A DNA stretch of 64,000 nt from Spirochaetota bacterium. Lineage in GTDB: Bacteria; Spirochaetota; UBA4802; UBA5550. The notes below the pieces were generated by a model. That model ran no database searches, was not told where the DNA came from, and was given only the letters and a program-made list of their open reading frames with translations. Within the stretch, counting starts at the first letter, position 1; every line of letters starts with the position of its first letter. The position numbers and the translations under genes are program-made. Below, one piece after another: positions 34,581 through 42,266 of the stretch. The DNA lies in contig JAGNKX010000011.1 of assembly GCA_017999915.1 (NCBI GenBank), positions 1-64,000 on the forward strand, in the 5' to 3' direction.

Positions 34581-35804
34581 TCAGAGGCGGCTGCGGCCCG
34601 TATACCCCTTCCTGAACAGGACGGGGTACGCCAAAAAGAGAAGACAGACCGCCGCGGCGACGCCGAGAACGGCCAGCACGTAATAGAGATAGGGGATGAT
34701 CCTCCGCCCCGATGCGGAAACGACGGCGTACATGCCGAAGCGGTCGCTCCCGTAGGGGTAGAGCCTGATATAGCAGTGATCGCGGCCCGCTGACTTCACC
34801 GTGAAGATCTGCTCCCTCAACGGCAGGTCCCTCGACTCGATCAGCGACAGGCCGCGGTCGACGATGTCGATCTGGTAGAACTCCTTTTCCGAATAAAAGT
34901 ATATAGTGTTGCTCCCCTTCTCAAGGTCGACCCGGTGGGTCTCGGCGTATTCGCCGTCATGAATGGCGTTGGCGATCCTGCCGCTGACGGTCTGGCTCCA
35001 CCGTCCCGCCTCGTCCTCGAGCCTCTCCAGCAAATGGGCACCGGCGACACGGTAGATGTTGAAACGCCGGAAATCGCTGAACACGGTGCTGTCATAGCTC
35101 GTGTAGAGGAGCTCGCCGCTCCCCCGCCGGGCCAGGAAGCTCACGGGGCCGGAGCGGACGCCGCGGGGCGTGTCGAAGGCGGCAAAGGCGATCACCTCCG
35201 CGTCGTCCACGCCGCGCAGGGCTATCCACCCGGCATGGTCCATGTAGAGGGCCATCCTCTTTTTCGTGCTGAAACGCGCGAGATCGTTATAGACCGACGC
35301 CTCGATCCGCGCCGGCATGCCCATGTAGGGGAAGTTATCGAAATATTCCAGCATGTCAAAGGCCTTCTGGACATACTCGTATGAATAACCCGAGAAGTAC
35401 GCGGAGCCGCCCCTCTTCACGAAGCGCCTGAGGGAGCGCGCGACCTTCTCCTTGTCCACCTCGTAAAAATCCGGCTTCAGCGCCACGGATTTGAACCTGA
35501 AATTATTGGCATAGACGTCCAGCATCTCCTCGATCGGGTAATCGACGCCGCTGGGCACGAAGAGGGCCCGGTAGGGCGCGATTTTTTCCGGCCGTTCCAG
35601 GTCGCGGTACACCAGGAGATCGTGGGGTATCCGAAAGGAGGTCAGCACCTTGTCCACGTCATCGTACCTGCTCTGGACCACGGCGACCCGGTTGCGGGGC
35701 CTGGCCGGCTTCTTTCGGATAGCCTTCGGCTTTGCGAAAACATCCCCCGCGATAACGACGGCAAGGGTTATTGCCGCGACGAATTGAATCGATTTCTTTT
35801 TCAT
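34581..35804 (-). CDS. exported, C-terminally anchored protein with GATase1-like fold
   Basis: A 407-residue protein with an N-terminal signal (FVAAITLAVVIAGDVFA) and a C-terminal membrane span (YLYYVLAVLGVAAAVCLLFL) followed by a basic tail. The N-terminal half (VAVVQSRYDDVDKVLTSF, YRALFVPSGVDYPIEEML, FVKRGGSAYFSGYSYEYV) resembles the ThuA/GATase1-like flavodoxin fold without a catalytic Cys. The C-terminal half (HRVDLEKGSNTIYFYSEKEF) is probably a beta domain. It is most likely bound to the membrane with its bulk in the periplasm. No family name can be supported. Confidence 0.65.
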   Translation of the reverse strand: MKKKSIQFVAAITLAVVIAGDVFAKPKAIRKKPARPRNRVAVVQSRYDDVDKVLTSFRIPHDLLVYRDLERPEKIAPYRALFVPSGVDYPIEEMLDVYANNFRFKSVALKPDFYEVDKEKVARSLRRFVKRGGSAYFSGYSYEYVQKAFDMLEYFDNFPYMGMPARIEASVYNDLARFSTKKRMALYMDHAGWIALRGVDDAEVIAFAAFDTPRGVRSGPVSFLARRGSGELLYTSYDSTVFSDFRRFNIYRVAGAHLLERLEDEAGRWSQTVSGRIANAIHDGEYAETHRVDLEKGSNTIYFYSEKEFYQIDIVDRGLSLIESRDLPLREQIFTVKSAGRDHCYIRLYPYGSDRFGMYAVVSASGRRIIPYLYYVLAVLGVAAAVCLLFLAYPVLFRKGYTGRSRL

Positions 35805-36452
35805 TGGTGTTTGCCGATCGTTTGGAGGGGACAATCTACACAAAGCGTCCGGGATTATCAATACTTTTATGGAATATTCATAGCACGTCAAGATTTCACA
35901 CCCATCCCGGAATACCGGGATTCGTCGAAATGACAGTTCCATATTCGGTATTTTTATTAGAAGCCATCTCATTAATATGAAATAATAACCATGTTTGTCA
36001 TTGCGAGGAGCACAGCGACGAAGCATGCCTCGACAGTTCGACAGGCTCACTGCAACGCTTCGCTCGGCAACCGTCGTTGACCGGATGGTCCCCGAGCCCA
36101 GTCGAGGGGCGCTTCGCTTCACTCGCGATGACAAGCAAGATAGCGATTAACTGTATTTCTGAGAAGTCTACCAGTAATTTTGTAATAACTTTATCGCCCG
36201 GAGATAACAGCAATCACAAGGCCGCTTATGGACGACACTTTATTCAATTATGGCTTGACAAAGTTATTATTGACGATAAAATCCTTTCTCACGATCAACC
36301 ATAAAGGCACCGGTGAAATGCATTCTCGCTTTTTTACTTCTTTCGGATATACTGAGTCTCTCTTCAATGGAAACACATCAATTCAAGAAACTGATTCAGA
36401 GTCAATGGACAATGACCCTGCATATAAAAAATATTAATACAAGGAGAGTCTA
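35805..36452. other. 650-bp intergenic region, mostly repeat and AT-rich DNA
   Basis: No gene is supported here. 36000-36128 is a dispersed repeat; 35840-35995 and 36130-36450 are AT-rich with only short frames. The promoter of the gene at 36453 presumably lies in 36240-36440, where TTGACA (36255) occurs without a matching -10 box. Confidence 0.5.
36000..36128. repeat. dispersed intergenic repeat (inverted copy at 19419)
   Basis: TTGCGAGGAGCACAGCGACG begins a repeat that runs to about 36128. Its right half, GGCAACCGTCGTTGACCGGA onwards (36065-36126), is the inverted counterpart of 19419-19478. The TCATTGCGAGGAGC...GCGATGAC edges are themselves inverted, giving a long possible hairpin. Confidence 0.7.
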
Positions 36453-36857
36453 ATGAAAAAAATCAAGGTGTCACTGGCGGCCGTTTCAGCTATCATGTTT
36501 CTCGTATCTGCAATGGCCGCGCATAATTGCGAAGCTGCGTCAAAGTTCGCCAAGGGAATGACCGTGGCGGCGAAATGGACCGATGACAACTATTACCTGG
36601 CGAAGATCAAAGCCGTCAACGGGGACAAGTACGATGTCGACTATGCAGACGGAACGAAGGGAACCGTCACCGCGGACCAGATAAAGGAAATCCCGGCGAA
36701 GCCCAAGCTCGCCAAGGGCGACAAGGTGCTTGCGGTCTGGGCCGGGGCCAAATTCTACAGCGGCACCGTGGTAGAGGTTAAGCCGAACGGCGCCATTGTC
36801 AAATGGGACGACGGCAGCTCTCCCTCCTTCGCTCCTTTCGGAAAGATAATCAAGTAA
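36453..36857 (+). CDS. exported protein with two Tudor/SH3-like repeats
   Basis: A 134-residue protein with a signal peptide (likely cleavage near NCEAA). The mature part holds two beta-barrel repeats of about 45 residues: FAKGMTVAAKWTDDNYYLAK with KYDVDYADGTKGTVTADQI, and LAKGDKVLAVWAGAKFYSGT with AIVKWDDGSSPSFAPFGKI. The W..Y/F...Y/W.DG pattern is Tudor/agenet-like. Eukaryotic Tudor domains bind methylated residues; an exported bacterial version probably binds something else. AAGGAG lies 7 bases before the ATG. Confidence 0.7.
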   Translation: MKKIKVSLAAVSAIMFLVSAMAAHNCEAASKFAKGMTVAAKWTDDNYYLAKIKAVNGDKYDVDYADGTKGTVTADQIKEIPAKPKLAKGDKVLAVWAGAKFYSGTVVEVKPNGAIVKWDDGSSPSFAPFGKIIK

Positions 36858-36866
36858 TCATCACGC

Positions 36867-36902
36867 CGGCGGGAGCGCGTGGCGCCACCGGCGTTCCCGC
36901 CG
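36867..36902 (+). terminator. possible terminator after the Tudor-like gene
   Basis: CGGCGGGA (36867-36874) pairs with TCCCGCCG (36895-36902), with the GTGGCGCCAC palindrome in the loop; a T-rich stretch (CCTTTTTAT) follows about 15 bases later. Confidence 0.4.
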
Positions 36903-37060
36903 CTGCTTTATCGTACCTTTTTATACTGACGTTCTGATCACACCCCCTGCTCCCGGCCGGCGCGGTAGTGATACAAATACGTTAAGATAAGCTGATTCTG
37001 ACGCACGATGTTCAGGGCGCGCTGCGATCAATTATTGAGGATTTCAGCCCGGTGGTATCT

Positions 37061-37405
37061 CTACCGCTTGAAGAGCTTGAGGAGCCATTCGATCACTTTC
37101 ACGAAAAGCCCGTGGCCCTGGTAGAGATCGATGTTGTTTTTTTGCGCCAGCTCCTGGATATGGTTGTTGGCGTCGACCGGCGTCGCCAGGGTCACCCGCT
37201 GGTGGAGCGCGGAGGCGAATATCGGTCCGAAGCCTTTCTGCTTCATGGTTTCGATCAATACATCATCCAGCCTGCCCCGATCGTCCTTCAGTGTTAGATA
37301 ATCGAACATACAATTGGCGCAAAAATACTTGCCCTGCCTCTCGACAAGGAGGCCTGATTTCCCGCACTGGGGGCATGAGATGTAAATTGTTGAATGATTT
37401 TCCAT
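37061..37405 (-). CDS. zinc-ribbon protein of unknown function
   Basis: A 114-residue protein. The N-terminus is a zinc ribbon (ISCPQCGKSGLLVERQGKYF then CANC). The rest (TLKDDRGRLDDVLIETMKQK, QRVTLATPVDANNHIQELAQ) is helical, ending in a basic amphipathic FVKVIEWLLKLFKR that could touch a membrane. The ATG at 37405 has AGGAG 9 bases upstream; a GTG at 37414 is too close to it. Function unknown. Confidence 0.65.
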   Translation of the reverse strand: MENHSTIYISCPQCGKSGLLVERQGKYFCANCMFDYLTLKDDRGRLDDVLIETMKQKGFGPIFASALHQRVTLATPVDANNHIQELAQKNNIDLYQGHGLFVKVIEWLLKLFKR

Positions 37406-37519
37406 AACTATCACTCCTTGTTAATGATTTTGGAGTTCCTCAAGCCTGCCCGTATCTTATAATTTATCGAGTATGAAACTCAGAGATTATTTCTACAGAG
37501 CCTTGTATCCCCGGCCCAG

Positions 37520-38683
37520 TCATTTCACGACAAGGCTATTCACCTGCGAGTTCCGGTTATTATCGAGGGAAGGCAGCGGGGTCCATGTCCCGTTTATCCA
37601 GTATCCGGCAATCTTGACTCCCGAGCTGTTCTCACAATAACCGCCGGCATACACCGTGTTCCCTTCCACCACAATTGACAGGACCCGCGATTCCCGGGTC
37701 GCATCAAGCGGCGGCAGCGGGTTCCATGCCCCGTTCTCCCAGTACCCGGGAAGAGCCGAGGAGGCGGCGGTGTTGCATTTTCCGCCGATATACACATCGT
37801 TTCCGGACAGGGCAATGGTCAAGGCCATGCCGCCCAATGCGGCATCAAGGACCGGAAGGGCGGTCACAAAGCCATTAAGCCAGTACACGGGAGTCCATTG
37901 TGCTTCGGTGCTCATTCCACAGGCATGGATATTTTTCCCGGATATCGCCAGAGAACGAACTTCCCCGGCATCTGTCGGCTTCAGTGCGGGTAAAGTAATC
38001 AGGGTCCCGTTTTTCCAGATGCAGGGTATCCCCAGGTAGGCGGCTGGCAATGCAGGAGGCGGTGGAGTCACGTAAACACTCCTTCCTGCAGCATAGACAT
38101 CATCCCCTGATACCACCATGGCAGAAACCGAGGAAAAATTTGTATTGCTTGCAATCGCAGGAAGCCCGATCCAGTCGTTATTTTTCCAATACCCGGCATT
38201 TGTAATATCGAACATATTGGTGCTTTCGCCTCCAGCGTACATGTCCCCATTTAAAATAACCATCGTAATGACTTGAGAACCGTGGGCCGTGTCAAGAGGC
38301 ATGAGCCAGTTCCAATCACCGTTTTTCCAGTACCCGGATACCCACACGTCACTGCCATATCTTGAGTATCCGCCTGCATAAACCGTATCCTGCGTCACTA
38401 CTATCGAGTTCAGGGCTGAGTGTTTCGTCGCATCAAGGGGCGTCAATTCATTCCAAACCCCGTTCTTCCAATACCCTGCCGCCATGACCCCGGAGCTGTT
38501 CGTGCTGAAACCTGCCGCATACACGCCTGCGTTGTTAAGCGCCAGGGCAAGGAGACCCGTCCCCGCCTTGTCGTTGTTTTCCTTTTTATCGCAGGAAGTG
38601 ATTGATGGAATGCCCAACAGAACGGCGAACAGGAAAGGAAAAACGGTCTTGATTTTCAAACTGTGCGGGAAATTATTGAACAA
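37520..38683 (-). CDS. lipoprotein with tandem GYWKNG repeats (predicted beta-propeller-like)
   Basis: A 387-residue lipoprotein (signal ending IPSITSC). The mature part consists of about seven imperfect repeats of roughly 48 residues with the pattern N-x-V-Y-A-G-G...GYWKNG-x-W-x-x-L-P-x-L-D, for instance VYAGGYSRYGSDVWVSGYWK and MYAGGESTNMFDITNAGYWK. Such repeats suggest a beta-propeller or related fold on the cell surface. Similar repeats are frequent in spirochaetal lipoproteins. No enzyme motif is visible. Confidence 0.72.
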   Translation of the reverse strand: MFNNFPHSLKIKTVFPFLFAVLLGIPSITSCDKKENNDKAGTGLLALALNNAGVYAAGFSTNSSGVMAAGYWKNGVWNELTPLDATKHSALNSIVVTQDTVYAGGYSRYGSDVWVSGYWKNGDWNWLMPLDTAHGSQVITMVILNGDMYAGGESTNMFDITNAGYWKNNDWIGLPAIASNTNFSSVSAMVVSGDDVYAAGRSVYVTPPPPALPAAYLGIPCIWKNGTLITLPALKPTDAGEVRSLAISGKNIHACGMSTEAQWTPVYWLNGFVTALPVLDAALGGMALTIALSGNDVYIGGKCNTAASSALPGYWENGAWNPLPPLDATRESRVLSIVVEGNTVYAGGYCENSSGVKIAGYWINGTWTPLPSLDNNRNSQVNSLVVK

Positions 38684-38844
38684 CGCATACCCCCTTTTCC
38701 AAACAGAGCGATCATTGATTTTTAGATGGATCCTATTATGATTTTGGTGGTGATGTTATCTGTCAAGTTGAAATTCACTCATAAAAAACGGATCCGTAAA
38801 GAGCTTCCAATGATTCTTTTTCTGATGCTTTTCCTCATTTTTAC

Positions 38845-38882
38845 TTGACTATATATGTATATATGATTATATGTTCATATAT
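38845..38882 (+). promoter_or_regulatory. promoter and ArsR-type operator for the metal-efflux module
   Basis: TTGACT (38845-38850), 17-bp spacing and TATATG (38868-38873). Overlapping the -10 box is a perfect inverted repeat ATATATGA-(8)-TCATATAT (38859-38866 and 38875-38882). Its core, TGA...TTCA, resembles the SmtB/CzrA operator. Repressor bound here would block RNA polymerase until metal binds. Confidence 0.75.
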
Positions 38883-38903
38883 TATATAATTAAGGGTAAA
38901 CCC

Positions 38904-39260
38904 ATGAACAGGGCTGGACAGAGCGCCGCGCGGCAGGGACTGAAATCGAGCGATGAAAAAAAGCTCAAGACCGCGCTCCCCGGCGAGGCGACGCTTGCCA
39001 CGCTATCAGAGTTCTTCAAGGTCTTCGGCGATGTCACCAGGATCAAGATCCTGTACCTCCTGTCCCGGTCCGACCTGTGCGTGCACGACATCACCTCGAT
39101 CCTGGAGATGAACCAGTCGGCCATATCCCACCAGCTGCGGATCCTCAAGCAGGCGCGCCTGGTCCGGTACCGGCGCGACGGCAGGTCGATCTGCTATTCC
39201 CTGGACGACGACCACGTGAAGCAGATCTTCAACCAGGGCTTCGAGCATATAAGCGAATGA
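38904..39260 (+). CDS. ArsR/SmtB-family metal-responsive repressor (CzrA-like)
   Basis: A 118-residue winged-helix repressor. The recognition region is DLCVHDITSILEMNQSAISH-QLRILKQARLV. The alpha-5 sensor has D-x-H in LDDDHVKQIF and a His 11 residues later (GFEH), matching the CzrA zinc/cobalt site, with Glu at the position of the fourth ligand. No alpha-3 Cys site (ELCVC) is present; DLCVH occupies it. I chose the ATG at 38904 since an upstream ATG at 38871 lies inside the promoter. It is followed by a CDF transporter 13 bases later. Confidence 0.87.
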   Translation: MNRAGQSAARQGLKSSDEKKLKTALPGEATLATLSEFFKVFGDVTRIKILYLLSRSDLCVHDITSILEMNQSAISHQLRILKQARLVRYRRDGRSICYSLDDDHVKQIFNQGFEHISE

Positions 39261-39273
39261 CGGGCAGAAATAA

Positions 39274-40215
39274 ATGAAAGAACAGAGCGCTGAACATCAT
39301 CATGCCGGCCATCACCATGAAGGCCACGATCACGGCCATGGGGCGCGGGGAGGCAGGCTCGTCCTGGTGATCATCTTCAACATGATCATCACGGCCGCCG
39401 AGTACGTCGGCGGGCTCCTCTCCGGCAGCCTTGCCCTGATATCCGACGCCGGCCACAACCTCTCCGACGTCCTTTCCCTCATCATGGGCTACGCCGGCGA
39501 AAGGGTGTCGGAGAAGGGCCCGGACAAGAAATTCTCTTTCGGCCTGAAGCGCTTCGAAGTGGCCGTGGCCCTGGTGAACGCCCTGTCGCTCCTCGGCATA
39601 GGCCTTTACATCGTGTACGAGGCCGTGGCGCGCTACATCAACCCGGTCCCCATCGACCTGAAAGTCATGGTCCCGGTGGCGTTCATCGGCCTGGCGGGCA
39701 ATCTCTTTTCCATGCTCCTGCTGATGCGGGACCGGCACCGGACCCTGAACATGAAGGCGGCCTTCCTGCACCTCCTCTACGACACCGTCTCGTCCGTGGC
39801 GGTCATCGGCGCGGCCGTCATACTATACTTCACCGGCCTGGTCCTGGCGGACCTCGTCATCAGCCTGGTGATCGTGTTCATGATCGCCGGAAGCTCCTTT
39901 TCCATCATCCGGGACTCGATGAGGATCTTCCTGCAGGGAACGCCGGCTCATATAGACGCGGACGAGGTGTACCGCGCCATCCAGGCCATTGCCGCCGTGG
40001 GGAGCGTCCACGGCCTTCATATCTGGTCCATAAACTCGACGGAAGTGTTCCTGTCATGCCATATCTGCGTTTCGGACAGTGGCGGCGGGGGCGATACCGA
40101 CGTCATCATACAGAGCGTCAACACCATGCTGGAGAACAAATACGGGATACGGCACACGACCCTCCAGGTCGAGAACACGAAGCTGTGTTCAAATTCTGGC
40201 ACGTGCTGCCGTTAA
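39274..40215 (+). CDS. CDF-family zinc/cobalt efflux transporter (CzcD/ZitB-like)
   Basis: A 313-residue cation diffusion facilitator with six membrane spans. A His-rich N-terminus (HHHAGHHHEGHDHGHG) precedes TM1. TM2 carries the metal site SDAGHNLSD and TM5 the HLLYD (H-x3-D) site. The cytosolic domain includes VHGLHIWSINSTEVFLSCHI. It exports Zn2+ or Co2+ in exchange for protons. The C-terminus (KLCSNSGTCCR) has three extra Cys. It is co-transcribed with the repressor at 38904 under the operator at 38859. Confidence 0.93.
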   Translation: MKEQSAEHHHAGHHHEGHDHGHGARGGRLVLVIIFNMIITAAEYVGGLLSGSLALISDAGHNLSDVLSLIMGYAGERVSEKGPDKKFSFGLKRFEVAVALVNALSLLGIGLYIVYEAVARYINPVPIDLKVMVPVAFIGLAGNLFSMLLLMRDRHRTLNMKAAFLHLLYDTVSSVAVIGAAVILYFTGLVLADLVISLVIVFMIAGSSFSIIRDSMRIFLQGTPAHIDADEVYRAIQAIAAVGSVHGLHIWSINSTEVFLSCHICVSDSGGGGDTDVIIQSVNTMLENKYGIRHTTLQVENTKLCSNSGTCCR

Positions 40216-40227
40216 GGGAGGATACCA

Positions 40228-40713
40228 ATGAAAAAAGTCAGCGATTCGAGCATAACCATAGTGCAGCACATGACCCACCAGGAAGCGAACCTCGCCGGCA
40301 ACGTCCACGGCGGCTCCATCATGAAGCTCATCGACAACACCGCCGGGATCGTGGGCGCCCGCCACACCGGCAGGAACGTGGTCACGGCCTCCATCGACCG
40401 CCTCGATTTCCACAGCCCGGTATTCGTGGGAGACCTGCTGCGCCTGACGGCGGCCATCAATTTCGTGGGAAAGACGTCCATGGAGATCGGCGTGCGGGTG
40501 GAGGCCGAGAACTTCATCACCGGCGCGGTGCGCCATACGGCGTCGGCCTATCTCACCTTCGTGGCCCTCGATGATAAGCTGAAGCCGGCCGGGGTGCCGC
40601 CTATCGAGTTCACAACGCCCGACGAGGTGCGGCGCAACTGCGAGGCCCAGGAGAGGAGGAAGCGAAGGCTCGCCGAGCGCATCGCGGAGAAGGGCGAGGG
40701 CTGTGGGAAGTAA
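40228..40713 (+). CDS. YciA-like acyl-CoA thioesterase (hotdog fold)
   Basis: A 161-residue thioesterase. It has the hotdog pattern QHMTHQEANLAGNVHGGSIM (with the NVHGG active-site helix start), VTASIDRLDFHSPVFVGDLL and an RVEAENFITG segment, close to YciA/BACH enzymes that hydrolyse acyl-CoA to free acid and CoA. The C-terminal 30 residues are highly basic and acidic helices. GGGAGG precedes the ATG. It begins 12 bases after the CDF gene. Confidence 0.88.
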   Translation: MKKVSDSSITIVQHMTHQEANLAGNVHGGSIMKLIDNTAGIVGARHTGRNVVTASIDRLDFHSPVFVGDLLRLTAAINFVGKTSMEIGVRVEAENFITGAVRHTASAYLTFVALDDKLKPAGVPPIEFTTPDEVRRNCEAQERRKRRLAERIAEKGEGCGK

Positions 40714-40716
40714 CTC

Positions 40717-40740
40717 ACTTTTTAGGAAATTGCATTCTCA
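40717..40740 (+). repeat. 24-bp direct repeat, left of the corrinoid operon
   Basis: ACTTTTTAGGAAATTGCATT followed by CTCA matches 43582-43605 exactly and in the same orientation. Its TTTAGGAAA start equals the left end of the 116-bp repeat family. Only the left end is present here. Confidence 0.85.
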
Positions 40741-40863
40741 GCAGAAGGATGCTTACGATCATGCTCGATAGGGAACGATATGCCCGCCTGTGTGGATTCA
40801 TCGACGGCTCCTTTGCACGCAACCACGGGGGCGCCCCGGAGGCAATCGCGGTCAGGGATCGTT

Positions 40864-41553
40864 TTACGGCAGGATCATCCGCCTGTACTGGCACCCCGTT
40901 TCAGGGCACTGAGGGCATGGTGTGAGGTGTTTCAACCTGCGGGCTCTGAGCATCAACCCGGTGATGGATTTCTCCGGCATCATAGCCGAGGCATGGTTCT
41001 TGACGATGCCGATCGATCCGGGATCGAGAAACGCGAACAGCTCCTCCTGCCCTTCCGCAAGATCCCAGTCGCAGTACCCGGGGCTGAAGCGCGCCGACAG
41101 GACGCAGCCCCCTTCCCGTGCCTCGTCGCGCAGGAACCGTTCGAAATCCCCGGCGAAGCGTTCCAAAAGCGCCGAGGCGGCGGCATCGGCGATGAAGGCA
41201 TCATTGAGGGATACGCGCAGCCGCCTTTCGATCTCCCGGTCGACCGCGCCGCCGAGGGTCATGGCAAAGCAGATGAGAACATCTGGACCGGTGCCGCGGG
41301 CCATGCCCGCCAGCTTCGCGCTGGATATCGTGACATGTTCGCCGCGAATCGCCTGATGATCCACCGCGGCAACGGGATCGTATTCGCACCGTACCCGGGG
41401 ATCGATTATTTCTCGAAGTCCGTCGCAGGCGCGCACGATGCGCTCTTCGGCGGCGTCATCGATTCTGCTGCCGGAGGGGTATCCCATCCGCAACGCGATC
41501 CTGCCCAGGAGATCGTCGGTTATCGTAAAGATGAATTCGAAAGTCTTATCCAT
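40864..41553 (-). CDS. MetH-activation-domain-like protein (corrinoid reactivation candidate)
   Basis: A 229-residue protein with the reactivation-domain signature of cobalamin-dependent methionine synthase: RFSPGYCDWDLAEGQEELFA and SAMMPEKSITGLML. An N-terminal cap region (GYPSGSRIDDAAEERIV) precedes it. The C-terminus has CPQCPETGC, three Cys that may hold a metal or cluster. In this setting it probably helps reductive reactivation of the corrinoid protein at 41597, taking the place of RamA-type activators, which are not encoded nearby. The last gene of the three-gene operon. Confidence 0.82.
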   Translation of the reverse strand: MDKTFEFIFTITDDLLGRIALRMGYPSGSRIDDAAEERIVRACDGLREIIDPRVRCEYDPVAAVDHQAIRGEHVTISSAKLAGMARGTGPDVLICFAMTLGGAVDREIERRLRVSLNDAFIADAAASALLERFAGDFERFLRDEAREGGCVLSARFSPGYCDWDLAEGQEELFAFLDPGSIGIVKNHASAMMPEKSITGLMLRARRLKHLTPCPQCPETGCQYRRMILP

Positions 41554-41596
41554 CGCGGTTTTCTTAGCGGATCAGCGCGGAATTGAAAAGCCCTTA

Positions 41597-42244
41597 TCAT
41601 TGTGCACCGAGCAGGCGCCTGATTTCGTCCGGAGCGGTGATCGCGCTGTCGGCGTAACCATCTGCCCCCATGACAAGCGCCATATCCCCGTCAAGAGCGG
41701 CCCCGCCGACGATTATCATCACCCGGGGATGCGCGGACTTCACCCCACGTATTATATCCTTCATAGTGTCGAGACAGGTGGACATCATGGAAGAGAGGGC
41801 GATAACGGCCGGTTTATCTCTCTGAATGACGGCCTGGATCGCTCGCAAACCGACTTCCCTGCCCATGTCTATCACCGGGTACCCTCGGGCCTCCAACACC
41901 GCGGCGACGATATTCTTTCCCATATCATGGACGTCCCCTTCCACCACGCCGATGGCGATTTTCGTGGTCCCTTTCGGGCTCCGCATCCCGGGATACGATA
42001 TCCGCAGCTGTTTCGCTCCCGCCCGGAACGTATCGATGACAAGCAAAAATTCCGGCAGGGAAATCCTTTTCCCGGACAGGCCGCATCTCGCGGAATCCAT
42101 CGCGCATATGAGCGCGTCCCGGGCTTTCTCTGCCGGGATGCCCTGACGTTTAGCCAGAAGGATCACGCCGCGAATCGCCGGCGCGTCATGGGCAAGGAGC
42201 GCCTCGTCAATGCCTGTCATAACAGATGCGGTATCTTTTTTCAT
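41597..42244 (-). CDS. corrinoid (B12-binding) methyl-carrier protein
   Basis: A 215-residue protein of the MtaC/MtbC/MttC type. The N-terminal helical domain (residues 5-90) precedes the Rossmann B12 domain with GVVEGDVHDMGKN, holding the D-x-H-x-x-G cobalt-ligand motif (Asp104, His106, Gly109), then VIDMGREVGLRAIQAVIQRD, ALSSMMSTCLDTMKDII and IIVGGAALDGDMA. It shuttles a methyl group on cobalt between methyltransferases. It lies 22 bases after the methyltransferase gene on the same strand. Confidence 0.9.
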   Translation of the reverse strand: MKKDTASVMTGIDEALLAHDAPAIRGVILLAKRQGIPAEKARDALICAMDSARCGLSGKRISLPEFLLVIDTFRAGAKQLRISYPGMRSPKGTTKIAIGVVEGDVHDMGKNIVAAVLEARGYPVIDMGREVGLRAIQAVIQRDKPAVIALSSMMSTCLDTMKDIIRGVKSAHPRVMIIVGGAALDGDMALVMGADGYADSAITAPDEIRRLLGAQ

Positions 42245-42266
42245 TGCCGGTTTTCCTGGAGTAGTA

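Noticed and set aside
37520-38683. DNA tandem repeat / CRISPR-like array
   Set aside because: The periodicity comes from imperfect protein repeats (GYWKNG) of about 48 residues; the DNA units are diverged and there are no spacers.
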